A stretch of 64,000 bases of DNA, taken from Fibrisoma limi BUZ 3 (lineage in GTDB: Bacteria; Bacteroidota; Bacteroidia; Cytophagales; Spirosomataceae). Every line of letters starts with the position of its first letter. The first letter of the stretch is position 1. Below are positions 1-9,168 of the stretch, one piece after another. The notes below the pieces were generated by a model that saw only the letters and a program-made list of their open reading frames with translations, did no database searches and was not told the DNA's origin. The stretch covers positions 434,001-498,000 of the forward strand of contig NZ_CAIT01000004.1 in the NCBI RefSeq assembly GCF_000296815.2. The letters are read 5' to 3'. A program made the position numbers and the translations under genes.

Positions 1-269
1 GATAACAGGCCCAATCCTGAACAACTCTCCATTATCAACCCCTCAAACAGGCGAGGTTTACAGCGGGTGGAACTACCATGGTAATACATTCCCAGATGGT
101 CGGCCAGGTCTCTTCCAGTATCAGCTCCCGCGGCCTGAAATACCTCCTGGCAAGCGACTACATCAGGCTTCAAAGCTTGCAGTTGATGTTTTAGTAACTT
201 GAGTCGAGCCCAGTACGTACCGTCGCCTTTCCAGGTATTAATGGTGATTAGTTTAAGAGAAGATCCCAT
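1..269 (-). CDS. Endonuclease/exonuclease/phosphatase family protein, N-terminal part
   Basis: The - strand reads open from an ATG at 269 to the window edge, so only about 89 N-terminal residues are present. The start MGSSLKLITINTWKGDGTYW followed by LKPDVVACQEVF is the typical opening of the EEP fold (exonuclease III/DNase I-like): the N of INTW and the E of QEVF are the expected metal-binding positions. Members cleave phosphodiesters or phosphomonoesters of nucleic acids or lipids; the substrate cannot be told from this fragment. It belongs to the chromosome left of the island. Confidence 0.75.
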   Translation of the reverse strand, partial: MGSSLKLITINTWKGDGTYWARLKLLKHQLQALKPDVVACQEVFQAAGADTGRDLADHLGMYYHGSSTRCKPRLFEGLIMESCSGLGLL

Positions 270-490
270 AACGCGCTCGAGCGATAACAGATTTTCGTGT
301 GAGTTCAAGGGAAACTCCGATGCAAATCTACCGCAATCTTAAACAGTCAATTATTAAGAATTTATGTATTTGATGTGCCGATAAAACGCGCAATGCAACT
401 CAAAGGCGCACTGGGGCTTTCGTTGCGAATTCTAAAATTTTATCCTTTATATCGAGTAAGTATGAGCAAAATATAGCGAAGGCAATTCAA

Positions 491-521
491 CCGGCCCGCA
501 ACAAAAATTTTTACGGGCCGG
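491..521. repeat. Inverted repeat CCGGCCCG / CGGGCCGG
   Basis: A perfect 8-bp GC-only stem (491-498 and 514-521) encloses 15 nt containing the self-complementary AAAAATTTTT. It lacks a following T-run, so I call it a hairpin of unknown role rather than a terminator. Confidence 0.5.
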
Positions 522-851
522 CTAAACGTTTATGCATGTGCGAACAAGAACTTACCTTAATGCTTTCCCCGGTTTGCCGAGAATGTTACCGTACCCACGG
601 ATCAACGACATTAACCCTGTCAGGACTTATAGTAATGTTAGTAGTTGGTTAGGCTGACTTAATCGCTTACAGCAAATGTAACCTCTTGTGCTTACAAGGA
701 GTGGGAACCCCTATCTTTTACAATAGATTGCTAATCTCAAGTTCAGGCACCACCTGCCTGCCGTTCTGGTTTGCCCCAGCAATTTGGCATAGGGTAAAAT
801 TACTCACTTATATGGGGCGAGAGCCAGATATTGTAATACTTGTAACACAAA

Positions 852-881
852 AAAGCCTCAAATCGTGAGATTTGAGGCTTT
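852..881 (-). terminator. Original tRNA-Asn terminator
   Basis: A 13-bp perfect stem (852-864 with 869-881) with a GTGA loop is followed on the - strand by a run of T. It sits just beyond the tRNA 3'-end copy at 884-928, so it was probably the terminator of the tRNA before the island came in. Confidence 0.8.
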
Positions 882-883
882 GT

Positions 884-928
884 GCTCCCGAAGCTGGGCT
901 CGAACCAGCGACCCTCTGATTAACAGTC
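884..928. repeat. attL: 45-bp copy of the tRNA-Asn 3' end
   Basis: These 45 bp are identical to 30001-30045, which covers the 3' part of the tRNA-Asn gene from the anticodon region to the discriminator base. The match stops at 929. The copy has no 5' half and cannot be a tRNA. This is the usual scar of a tyrosine-integrase element inserted in a tRNA 3' end. Confidence 0.93.
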
Positions 929-1053
929 GTATGTAATTTTATTCTTGTTATTTATTGTCGTTTGCCTGTATTTGTTAAAGTATTGAAAAACAGAACCTAA
1001 CAGGCGGTAAGGCTTTGCCATTGTTTATAGTTGTTGCGTGTTATTATGTAAGT

Positions 1054-1076
1054 TTGTGTATCAAACTGTGTTCACG
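1054..1076. promoter_or_regulatory. Candidate integrase arm-type site, left end
   Basis: The 23 bp here and those at 29929-29951 differ at only two central positions (TTGTGTATCAA-nn-TGTGTTCACG). Both lie just inside the island borders in the same orientation. This fits paired arm sites bound by the integrase N-terminal domain, but the role is inferred. Confidence 0.45.
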
Positions 1077-1093
1077 CAAAAAAATATTAACGT

Positions 1094-2368
1094 ATGCCCA
1101 CAGGTAAATCAGAGGTTAAGCCCACTGCTGCGGTCGTCTTAGACACCCGGCGCCAAAAAGTCAATGGTACATTTCCCATTCGGCTACGAATAACGTACCA
1201 GCGAGAGCGTAAGTACTATTCCATCAGGTTGGACGATTTAACTTCTGAGGAATGGTATAAGCTGAGGAAAGCAGAACGTCTTAAAGACAAACGTTTGGTG
1301 GCTATGCGTGATGAAATTGCGGAGTACGAAAAGTTGGCCAAGGACATTATCAAAGAGATACCACGATTTTCGTTTGAACGTTTTGAAGAACGATATTTTG
1401 CCGACCATTCCATTGACGCTAAGTCGCGAGCCGATGACGTTTACATGGCTTTCACGGATGAGATTGCAAAGTTGCGAGGTCAAGGTCGTGTGTCAACCGC
1501 TAGTACATACGAAACAGCGCTTAATTCGCTTAAAAATTATAGGTCACGTTTACGGTTCACCGACCTAACCCCCAAACTTCTTGAAGAATACGAAAACCGT
1601 TTGGTACATGAGGGAAGATCAATCACAACAGTCGGAATATACTTGCGTAATCTACGGACGCTGGTAAATCAGGCTAAGGCGAAAGGGGTAATCACTGCTG
1701 CCGAGTACCCTTTCGGAAAGGGGAGGTATGAGATACCCGCTGCCAGAAACGTTAAGAAGGCCTTGACATTGTCAGAGATTGAGCGAATTTATAATTCGCC
1801 TACAGTGCCGGAGTCACCCGCTGATCGTGCCAAGGATTTGTGGTTTTTTTCTTATCTGTGTAACGGCATTAATGTGAAGGATATATGCCGCCTGAGGTGG
1901 GCCAATGTGGATCAGGACCGAATCACGTTCGTCAGAGCTAAAACGGCACGTACCAGAAAAAGCAATCAGAAGCCGATATCAATTATTGTGACCAAGGAGG
2001 TTCGTGCAATAATAGAAAAATGGGCTGACAAGGACCATTCATCTAACGGTTATGTATTCCCATTCCTGCCAGCTAATGTCACCCCTCAACGGGAGCGAGA
2101 ACTTGTACAGTACTTAACCAGATCCATCAATAAATATGTCAAACGGATTGCCGTTGAACTTGGGATAGACAAACCGGTTACGACTTATACCGCTCGCCAT
2201 TCCTACAGTACCGTACTAAAGCGTTCAGGGGCACCGATTGAATTTATAAGTGAAAGTCTTGGTCACAGCGATCTTCGGACGACAGAAAATTATTTGGACA
2301 GTTTTGAAGACGATACCAAACGACAATATATAAAGAGTCTGTTGAATTTCAATTATTCGACAGATTAG
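1094..2368 (+). CDS. Tyrosine recombinase/integrase of the island
   Basis: A 424-aa site-specific recombinase with an N-terminal arm-binding domain (residues about 10-95), a SAM-like core-binding domain (about 105-205) and a C-terminal catalytic domain (about 220-410). Visible catalytic residues are the Lys in VRAKTAR, Arg368 in TARH, His391 in LGHSD and the nucleophile Tyr400 in ENYLD. The usual first Arg is Asn in the motif CNGINVKD, and the H of HxxR is also replaced; loss of the first Arg is familiar from Bacteroidota integrases such as IntDOT. It would integrate and excise the island at the tRNA-Asn att sites 166 bp away. The ATG start at 1094 follows an A-rich leader typical of the phylum. 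Confidence 0.93.
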   Translation: MPTGKSEVKPTAAVVLDTRRQKVNGTFPIRLRITYQRERKYYSIRLDDLTSEEWYKLRKAERLKDKRLVAMRDEIAEYEKLAKDIIKEIPRFSFERFEERYFADHSIDAKSRADDVYMAFTDEIAKLRGQGRVSTASTYETALNSLKNYRSRLRFTDLTPKLLEEYENRLVHEGRSITTVGIYLRNLRTLVNQAKAKGVITAAEYPFGKGRYEIPAARNVKKALTLSEIERIYNSPTVPESPADRAKDLWFFSYLCNGINVKDICRLRWANVDQDRITFVRAKTARTRKSNQKPISIIVTKEVRAIIEKWADKDHSSNGYVFPFLPANVTPQRERELVQYLTRSINKYVKRIAVELGIDKPVTTYTARHSYSTVLKRSGAPIEFISESLGHSDLRTTENYLDSFEDDTKRQYIKSLLNFNYSTD

Positions 2369-2596
2369 TTACACGTCTTGCGTTATATGAATGAAACAGC
2401 AAAACGAACGTGTAACTGTTGTATAAGCAGATGATTATGTAAAAATGAGAAGGATTTTGTTCGGTTTTTAGTCAAATCATTTTGTAGAGGTTGGTTTTTG
2501 CGGAATTAAATTTTGTACAAAATACATTGATTCGTTGTTTTATTACGGTTAATCTATCAATTTTGTGACTGTTAAAGTTCCTTGAAATATTGGGTC

Positions 2597-2938
2597 ATGA
2601 GGAATTATTCCTTTGATGAACTCTTTGAGCGTTTGCACCGTATCGAACGGAAGTTGGACGCCATTGAGTCAAAGGCCAACGGTATGGGGCACGCCAAACC
2701 CACGCCGGAGCCAGCGGATCTGATCGATATTCATGTCGCATCAGTTATAATTGGTAAAGCGGTGTCTACCATTTATAGTATGGTAAACCGCAACGAGATT
2801 CCCTACATGAAGCGAGGTAACAGGTTGTATTTTTCTCGCGAAGAATTACGGAATTGGATTAGGGACACACGGAACAGAACTGTGGACGAGTGTAAAGAGG
2901 AGGTAAGGAGCGATCTACGAAACAGGAGCAGGGTGTAA
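2597..2938 (+). CDS. Helix-turn-helix protein, excisionase/MerR-like
   Basis: A 113-aa protein from the ATG at 2597; an in-frame TTG at 2582 would add five residues. The N-terminal 30 residues look coiled (FDELFERLHRIERKLDAIES). Residues about 45-95 form an HTH_17-type domain (IIGKAVSTIYSMVNRNEIP, then MKRGNRLYFSREELRNWI). Such proteins next to Bacteroidota integrases act as excisionases or directionality factors, or regulate the next gene. The stop is 1 nt from the start of the ATPase gene, so the two are co-transcribed. Confidence 0.82.
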   Translation: MRNYSFDELFERLHRIERKLDAIESKANGMGHAKPTPEPADLIDIHVASVIIGKAVSTIYSMVNRNEIPYMKRGNRLYFSREELRNWIRDTRNRTVDECKEEVRSDLRNRSRV

Positions 2939-2939
2939 G

Positions 2940-4013
2940 ATGACAAATCATTTAATCGAACTTCATTTTGACAGTTCGCCGTTGGGTGGTGTCACGCTTG
3001 ATGGGTTGCTTGCCGAGTTTGACCGGCTCGACCAGCTACTTAGTAAAGAACAGGAAAATTTTGGAGCCTTAATCGTTCGTTCAGGTAACGAATGGCTGGA
3101 ACGCTCAAAAAGTAAACCTGTTCCTAAGAAGTTGTTCGACTGCTTATGGTTTGAGGGTGAAATATGCATATTGTTTGCCAGCTCAAACCAAGGCAAATCG
3201 ATCCTGGCTGTTCAAATTGCTGATGCTATCAGCAAGGGAAGGCCCATACCTGGTTTCCGATTGGAAGCTGACACTCAGCCTGTGCTTTATGCTGACTTTG
3301 AAATGTCGGAGAAGCAGTTCGAAATTCGTTATGGTGACGGAGAGGGTAATTTTTACAGGTGGTCGAATGACTTCATGCGGGCTGAACTTAATCCCGAAGC
3401 TGATCTGCCGAAAGGTTATACAAACTTCGAAGATTACGTGATTGACTGCATTGAACAGTTTATTGTACAAACCCGTACGAGAATACTTGTCATTGACAAT
3501 CTCACCTATCTGGCAACGAACACAGAAACGGCCAAAGAAGCCGCACCGTTAATGAAAAAACTGAAGCAGTTAAAAACCAAGTATGATTTATCGCTGCTGG
3601 TGCTGGCCCACACGCCTAAACGTGATTCGTCGAAACCATTAACGCAGAATGATTTGCAAGGCAGTTCACGGCTTATACAATTTTGTGATAGCTGTATTGC
3701 GATTGGTTCCAGTGTCCAAGGGAGCGACGTGAAGTATCTGAAACAACTGAAAGCTCGAAATACTGCTTATGAGTATGATGAGGACAACGTTGTAATCTGT
3801 CAGATTAAGAAAACGGACGGTTTTCTACATTTCGAACGGATTGGTAACGGTAAGGAACGCGACCATTTAAGGACGGCTTTTGAGGAAAAGAATGTTCAAC
3901 GTACCGAAGTAATGAGCTTAGCTGCTCAAGGCATGACACAACGTGATATAGCCTTGACTATCGGTAGGTCAGCGTCTTTCGTTAACCGGTTGCTGAAAGC
4001 CCAAAGTACCTAA
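2940..4013 (+). CDS. RepA-like AAA family ATPase (AAA_25)
   Basis: A 357-aa RecA-fold ATPase. The Walker A variant is FASSNQGKS (near residue 80), Walker B is RILVIDNLTYL (near 180), and the motif LAHTPKRD follows. The C-terminus ends in a small HTH (GMTQRDIALTIGRSASFVNR). Proteins of this family are common on Bacteroidota mobilisable elements beside the excisionase-like HTH gene and resemble plasmid RepA helicases. The probable role is replication or maintenance of the excised circle. Transcribed with the upstream HTH gene. Confidence 0.82.
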   Translation: MTNHLIELHFDSSPLGGVTLDGLLAEFDRLDQLLSKEQENFGALIVRSGNEWLERSKSKPVPKKLFDCLWFEGEICILFASSNQGKSILAVQIADAISKGRPIPGFRLEADTQPVLYADFEMSEKQFEIRYGDGEGNFYRWSNDFMRAELNPEADLPKGYTNFEDYVIDCIEQFIVQTRTRILVIDNLTYLATNTETAKEAAPLMKKLKQLKTKYDLSLLVLAHTPKRDSSKPLTQNDLQGSSRLIQFCDSCIAIGSSVQGSDVKYLKQLKARNTAYEYDEDNVVICQIKKTDGFLHFERIGNGKERDHLRTAFEEKNVQRTEVMSLAAQGMTQRDIALTIGRSASFVNRLLKAQST

Positions 4014-4242
4014 TCCGCTGTGTTCAGTTTCAAGTGTTTCATTCGTTTCATTCACGAAACAAGCGAAACATATGAAACATATCAGTCTCGTATTCGTACC
4101 ATCCATGGTGATCAGGGCGGTACACCCTGGCTCGGTTCAAACGAGCGAACCTATGTACGACCCTATTATTGAACTGTGAAGTGGCGTGCTAAGCAGTCAA
4201 TGTTTATCTGACGACCGGGAGCTTGTAGCTCTCTACTTCGTT

Positions 4243-4312
4243 GTTAGAAGCGAAGATTATTGATTTTCTTCTAACATTGGCTGGTGTGCTCATGATGGAT
4301 ACACCAGCCAAT
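4243..4312 (+). terminator. Two stacked hairpins ending in a T-rich tract
   Basis: An 8-bp stem (4243-4250 with 4268-4275) directly abuts a 12-bp perfect stem (4276-4287 with 4301-4312), followed by TCTTTTTATT. The second is a good intrinsic terminator for the ATPase operon. The tandem arrangement, about 230 bp past the ATPase stop, would also suit a small RNA, but no promoter is evident. Confidence 0.65.
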
Positions 4313-4378
4313 TCTTTTTATTAATACACATGTACGTAACAGGCATTTGATTAAACAAACAACCGCCAATACAATACT

Positions 4379-5170
4379 ATGGCATACAATGAAATTGACG
4401 AGTCAGCCGAAAATATTACCATGATGCCCCGCTGGCTGTCCAAACCGCCAAGTTTAATTGACCCTGAGGTGGTAAAGCGTTCATTGGTCGATTATAAAAA
4501 CAACAACCTGTTTCATTACCTGAGTCAGACGTTTAACGTACAGGTGGCTACAAATCTCGCTCAAGCCTATGTGGTCGGAACAACTGATCATTGGCCAGGA
4601 GCGAATACGCTATGGCGTAAAAACCAAAACGGTCACGTTCAATTTGGTGAATTGGTCTTGTTTGACTCTGCAACAGGAAGACGACGAAAAGAGCTCGAAC
4701 ATACACCTATTCAGGTGCATTCTCATTTAAAACTCGCCAGTTTTAATGCCGTTCCATGTTTCTTCGGGGAGCATCTGCTTAAAAATCGCCCCACTAACAT
4801 TGTTGCTGTCGTTGAACGAGAGGAAACTGCTATGATAGCTTCAATCTTTAAGCCGGATTGGGTCTGGATAGCTGTGGGTGACACAAACATGTTTGAACGG
4901 TATAATTTGCAGGTATTATCTAACCGTAAGGTTGTCGTATTTTCGACATTATCCGATCATGATCATAAAAGAAAGTTTTGGGAAAAACTGCATATGTCGC
5001 TTTCACTGATATCGGGTTGTCAAGTCACTGTTTCCACTTACCTGCAAGACAAGTCCACAAACGAACGACGGGTTGCTGAATTTGACATTGCTGATGTGCT
5101 TGTACGATACCGCGACAAGGGAACCGGTATTATACCCGACGACTTAAATGAGGACGCTGTATTGGGGTAG
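4379..5170 (+). CDS. DUF6371 domain protein (toprim-like, mobile-element protein)
   Basis: A 263-aa protein. The N-terminal block NNLFHYLSQTF...VATNLAQAYVVGTTDHWPGA and the middle block HSHLKLASFNAVPCFFGEHLL match my memory of DUF6371. The stretch VVEREETAMIASIFKPDWVWIAVG resembles a toprim-type active region with the E of VVERE as the key acid. These proteins occur on Bacteroidota islands and probably serve in primase-like element replication. It follows the double hairpin and has its own AT-rich upstream region. Confidence 0.7.
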   Translation: MAYNEIDESAENITMMPRWLSKPPSLIDPEVVKRSLVDYKNNNLFHYLSQTFNVQVATNLAQAYVVGTTDHWPGANTLWRKNQNGHVQFGELVLFDSATGRRRKELEHTPIQVHSHLKLASFNAVPCFFGEHLLKNRPTNIVAVVEREETAMIASIFKPDWVWIAVGDTNMFERYNLQVLSNRKVVVFSTLSDHDHKRKFWEKLHMSLSLISGCQVTVSTYLQDKSTNERRVAEFDIADVLVRYRDKGTGIIPDDLNEDAVLG

Positions 5171-6424
5171 GATGCATAAACTGTTGGGGAGCCGCGTTAG
5201 TGCCTGGTAGGACAGGTCTAAGCAGATTGACCAAAGCACCAATAGCCCCGGTCAAATTGATGATACGCTGTATGTCAAATCTTAGCGGTTAAGGGCCGAA
5301 CCTCAGTATCGTCGTCAACGCTTCGGGTTGAACCTGTTCCTCCTTCCGCTAGGGCACCTGCCGTTAGGTTAAGAACCAGTTCTTCGGTTTTTGAGGACGG
5401 ATTCGTCACTCGAAGGGCGGACGGTTGGTTGAGTTAACGTAAATCCATCGGCAGGGAGTGGGCAATGCAAAACTACTCAAATCTAACTCGGTCGTTTCTC
5501 CTGATTGAACCGCCCATAGGGTCTTCTCCAATGGCTGTTCCTCGGCGGATTTGCCTTTGCTCTTTTTTGCCATACGTTGGTTTAAGGTTCGAGGGTAAAC
5601 AAACAGTAATCTCACAAAAACCTATTCTCACGGTAACGCTCACCCCCGTGCAAGTATACTATATACCGGTGATGTGGTTGATTAACGACCACAGTTTTTT
5701 TAATGAAACATGTACGCGTGAGAATGCGGTAACCACTTATACGGTGTTTTTTCGAGTTATGTGTCCCGCACAAAAATGGGGCGATACAAAGATCAAAGCA
5801 AATGGCTATAAATGGCATCGACGCCCGTCATCGAATGGGCAAATTCTTTCAGAGGAGCGATGGTGCAAAACGGGCATGCGAAAAATTTTGCGAAAATTTT
5901 TACGGGAATCGTCACGGTTCGTGGCAGTGCGAGCCTGAACCTACCCCCGTGCTCTCCCCCCGTACGTTGGCGCATTGCTCCTACCCCCGGTGTGTCTATT
6001 GGGCATGACTCAGCAACAAGTATAAATAACCTTGCTGGTACATTTCAAATAAGGCTTTGATGCGTCTTTTGCACCAGATACTGAAATATCATTCACTTGG
6101 ATACGTGGACATGCTGTACGGTAAACGTGACCCAATCACAGTCAAACAAATAAACATGTTTTGATTGCCCTGTCAGATCGGTGTGTTACTTTATATAAAC
6201 GTCCATCACTCCTGATGCAGACAAAGTATTGGTATAACGGAACTCATTAAGACCAGGCCCAATGCCGTTAATCAACCCGATATCGATACGCCATGCTACG
6301 GACCTACAATCAATCCTCGAATGGGGGTGACACACTTATTTCTGGTACTGGGGCCTGTAGTGTACCCGATGTACGTATGTCATACAGGGTGATCATGCAA
6401 CACTGTTCACGTTCATCAGAAAAG
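5171..6424. other. Long region without an intact gene
   Basis: About 1.25 kb with only short overlapping frames on both strands and no recognisable complete gene. The one piece I can relate to anything is the hsdM-like start at 5406-5573 (-). The region looks like decayed cargo of the island. Confidence 0.55.
5406..5573 (-). pseudogene. Possible fragment of a type I methylase (hsdM) start
   Basis: From the ATG at 5573 the first about 20 residues (MAKKSKGKSAEEQPLEKTLW) resemble the opening of HsdM, the N6-adenine methylase subunit of type I restriction systems, in which a lysine-rich start leads into LW(K/E)AADKLR. After the W the similarity stops. If right, this is a relic of a lost restriction-modification system. 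The match is short and low-complexity. Confidence 0.3.
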
Positions 6425-6453
6425 TAAGCCCGGAATGCTGAGTTCCGGGCTTA
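6425..6453 (-). terminator. Terminator of the RNA-repair operon
   Basis: An 11-bp stem (6425-6435 with 6443-6453, TAAGCCCGGAA) and 7-nt loop is followed on the - strand by CTTTTC, just past the HD-Pnk stop. Confidence 0.8.
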
Positions 6454-6458
6454 TATCC

Positions 6459-7571
6459 TTAACCACTGACCGCGTAGATGACCTCATGAGCCTCCCATGG
6501 AACGGGTATCTCCAGTTTTGTGAGTAGTTGGCTGATCACCGGCTCCGGTACCACGTATTTACGGTTGCGGTTCTGCTCCATGAGTTGGGTGTAAGGTACT
6601 TCTACATATACCAGCCGCACTTTGGCCCGGTAGGTCACAAATAAGTCAATCAACTGCTGGCGTATCGTGCGGGTAACGTTGGTCGCGTTCCAGACAAAAG
6701 GCTGCTGGCGACGCAGATACTGGCGAGCCAGCTCTTTGGCCTGTTGCACCACCCGCCCTGTACCGCTGCGATCCTGAGCATTTATGCCAGCCTTTCGACG
6801 AAGGGCGTCCAGACTTACCACCGGCCAGTCCGCATAATGACGCCCGGCGTAGTAATCCTTTCCGGACCCCGGTAATCCGCACAGCAGGGCCACTTGTGTC
6901 TGGGTGGCATCGAAGGCAGCATAATCCGGACTGCGTTCAGGCTGGTTGAAGTAAGCGTAGCGGGTAAACGGGTCCGGAAACGGATAAGGTCGTCCCCAAC
7001 AACCCTGCTCCTGAGCGTAGTCGGCAAACAAGTCGACACGATAAGCCAACTCTGCCTGATCGGCACATACCCGGCCTAAAACATCAGCCCGAGCCAGCAT
7101 CGTCAACTCGGATGTATCCAACAGCTGACTGACCCCGAGCATTCGTTGATGCGGATCAGCCTTGTCCCACAACCACAAGGGCAGTCCATGATGCCGTACC
7201 AGTTGGGCCACCGCTTCGCGTAGCAAAAACGGAGTAGGGTGGTCTATGTAAAGTAACGAGCGTGCGGTACGTTCTCCACGCTTGGCGTGACCTCGTGAGG
7301 TGATACGCCCATCGGGTTCCCGAACAGTCGTTGATCGCTTTTCCACATCGTGTAGCAAGGCTGCCGCCCAGACAACAGCCTGCCGCTGGCGAGGTAACGA
7401 CTGATAAGCCTGCTGGCTGGTTAGGGCTTCGAGAACCATCTGGGTATGAGCGGCTACGTCGCCCTCGGCATGGTAGAGCGCATCCTGGGGTACTCCTCGC
7501 ATGGCTCGTACCCAGTCAAACTGATCTTCAAGTGCTGACCAGTCGGTTTGGGTGGATAGTTGCCAACTCAT
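6459..7571 (-). CDS. HD-Pnk: HD phosphoesterase plus polynucleotide kinase, RNA repair
   Basis: A 370-aa protein from the ATG at 7571 (MSWQLST), which overlaps the stop of the upstream ligase frame by 4 nt. The N-terminal HD domain carries His34, His42 and the HD pair His74-Asp75 (LLHDVEK). The C-terminal kinase has the P-loop GLPGSGKD (residues about 232-239) followed by DAL and RK motifs. This architecture matches the HD-Pnk enzymes described from Runella slithyformis, which remove 2',3'-cyclic phosphates and phosphorylate 5'-OH ends, healing broken RNA for a ligase. It appears intact while its ligase partner is interrupted. Cargo of the island, perhaps countering tRNA-cutting nucleases. 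Confidence 0.88.
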   Translation of the reverse strand: MSWQLSTQTDWSALEDQFDWVRAMRGVPQDALYHAEGDVAAHTQMVLEALTSQQAYQSLPRQRQAVVWAAALLHDVEKRSTTVREPDGRITSRGHAKRGERTARSLLYIDHPTPFLLREAVAQLVRHHGLPLWLWDKADPHQRMLGVSQLLDTSELTMLARADVLGRVCADQAELAYRVDLFADYAQEQGCWGRPYPFPDPFTRYAYFNQPERSPDYAAFDATQTQVALLCGLPGSGKDYYAGRHYADWPVVSLDALRRKAGINAQDRSGTGRVVQQAKELARQYLRRQQPFVWNATNVTRTIRQQLIDLFVTYRAKVRLVYVEVPYTQLMEQNRNRKYVVPEPVISQLLTKLEIPVPWEAHEVIYAVSG

Positions 7572-8266
7572 ACCGTTCTCCTTTCTGCCCGTAAGGGGGC
7601 ACGTTGCCAATGGCGGGTCCAGTGTTCGTCTGTCTGTACATGTCCGGACCGTACGTACTTGAAGACATTATTGGCAAATTGGGCGACGGGAAAGCCATCA
7701 GCATTGCGGGATACGATTCCCTCCCGGCTACAAGGAAAACCGGTCAAAGCGTCCACTGAGCCAAACACGCTGGGTTGACCCGCCAGTGCTTTTACCTGCC
7801 CTTGCACCTGGTCCGCTGTAAAAGGCTGATTGCACAACGCCAGTTGCGGCACGGTGTCAAAGTCCAGCAGCCGGGTGTAAAAAACCACTTCCTCCCAGGA
7901 CAGCCAACGGTCGGCATCTCGAATTGCAAACACGAAGAAGTGGCTGTCGAGTTGTGAATAACGAATTGAATGGATGGCGTACAGATTCTCGCCAAATACT
8001 TCCAGTTCACCCAGTTCGTGGCGAATTCGCTGCCAACGTTCCCGAAGCCAGGCCGTCCATGGTGAACTGGAAGGAGCCGCGTGCGAACGGGCGAAGACAC
8101 CATATCGACTCAGGCAGTTGTTTTCCCCGTCGAGTTTTTCGGTATGAACCAGCGTATTGATGCCAGCGAGGTGATGGGCAAAGTGGTGATTGATTCGGTC
8201 GTCTTAAGCAGTACCCGGTGAAAAAGGATAGTGGTACGTCCGACCGTACTTTTGGGATATAGCCAT
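7568..8266 (-). pseudogene. RNA ligase with an in-frame stop at codon 21
   Basis: Reading from the ATG at 8266 gives MAISQKYGRTYHYPFSPGTA, then TAA (8206-8204), then an open frame to 7568 for 232 codons in all. Motif I with the adenylation Lys44 (HTEKLDGENNC), FARSHAAP, motif VFGENLY, motif IV REGIVSR and motif V FKYVR are intact. This is an ATP-dependent RNA ligase of the type paired with HD-Pnk. A single base change in one codon would restore it. No ATG, GTG or TTG lies between the stop and motif I, so re-initiation there is unlikely. Either a recent nonsense mutation, a sequencing error, or stop readthrough. Confidence 0.85.
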
Positions 8267-8738
8267 GGTATTATTGTTTGCATGAAGACAATGAAGCAGC
8301 AGGCAACCGGCCTAAAGCAGGTGCGGCTGACAAAAGCATCAATCAGTCAAACATTACATGGCTCAACGCAGACAGAATATGACCCTTTATGGGATTGCAA
8401 AGATACAACACTTAATTGCATCTGTGGAATGACTAATGACAGAACGAGACGGCATTTGTGTATAAAACGTACCAAACTACTGCTCCTCGTGGTTACATGT
8501 CGTAACGTGAAACGTCAATTTCTGCCCATACACGCTACTCAGGGGGTTAACCGCTAAACGTTTACGAGTTAAACTGCTGGGGTGGCGCTTTGATGATGTC
8601 GCCAGTTAGCTCATTTGCAGGAAGTTGGTGCTGAATGATACCTGAGCTTGCTGTTTTTTCAGGAGCAAATGCATACCAGATTGCATTATGGACATGGTTT
8701 GGCAATGACGCTTAAGCAAGCTGTATTGTGACGTCAGA
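8267..8738. other. Region without a recognised gene
   Basis: About 470 bp between the RNA-repair operon and the XRE gene. A frame at 8231-8557 (+) encodes a cysteine-rich string without homology I recognise and is not credible as a gene. It should contain the promoter of the repair operon near 8270-8300, but I see no strong consensus. Confidence 0.4.
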
Positions 8739-8984
8739 TTATGACTCTAGGGGCGGCAATGGAAAGTCAAACAGATCACCGACCGGTACTTCCAGTGCTC
8801 GAGCCAAGACAAATACGGTACTGATGGTGGTGTTGATCTCACCCCGTTCAATGCGGCCAATCTGTCGGATGTCGATCTGACAACGGTCGGCCAGTTCTTC
8901 CTGTGAGAAGCCTTTCTGTAACCGCTTTTGCCGAATGCTGATCCCAAACCGTTTGATGGCTTCTTTGTCCCGTGTGCCTATCAC
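8739..8984 (-). CDS. XRE-family transcriptional regulator
   Basis: An 81-aa Cro/C1-type HTH protein: RLQKGFSQEELADRCQIDIR then QIGRIERGEINTTISTV is the classic five-helix XRE fold filling almost the whole protein. No signal-sensing domain is attached. It is transcribed away from the IS256-like gene at 9169 across a 184-bp AT-rich gap and may control itself and that gene, as XRE proteins of mobile elements often do. Confidence 0.9.
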   Translation of the reverse strand: MIGTRDKEAIKRFGISIRQKRLQKGFSQEELADRCQIDIRQIGRIERGEINTTISTVFVLARALEVPVGDLFDFPLPPLES

Positions 8985-9168
8985 AGGGCAAAGAATTGCA
9001 ATTGGATAAAAAAACGTTAGGGCATGTATGTCCTATTGCGTGTAAGGTCGCTTATATTTACGTATGCTTTATGCGTAAAGCCGAAAGCACACAACCGGAT
9101 TGATTTTTCTATATATGAACTGATCAATCTCTACAAGGAAAGGCATACAAGAAACACAACGAACGTCA

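Larger units (their letters stand above)
270..883. other. Gene-poor chromosomal stretch left of the island
   Basis: No convincing gene is seen. A 60-codon frame at 686-868 has no homology I recognise and no clear ribosome site. The stretch contains an 8-bp GC-rich inverted repeat (491-498 with 514-521) and, at its right end, the terminator of the original tRNA-Asn transcript. Confidence 0.5.

Noticed and set aside
686-868. 60-codon frame near the left border
   Set aside because: No homology, no ribosome site, and it runs into the tRNA terminator hairpin.
5465-5938. 157-codon frame in the gene-poor region
   Set aside because: No recognised domain and overlaps the hsdM-like fragment; treated as chance.
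8231-8557. 108-codon frame between ligase and XRE genes
   Set aside because: Overlaps the start of the ligase frame on the other strand; odd composition and no recognised domain.
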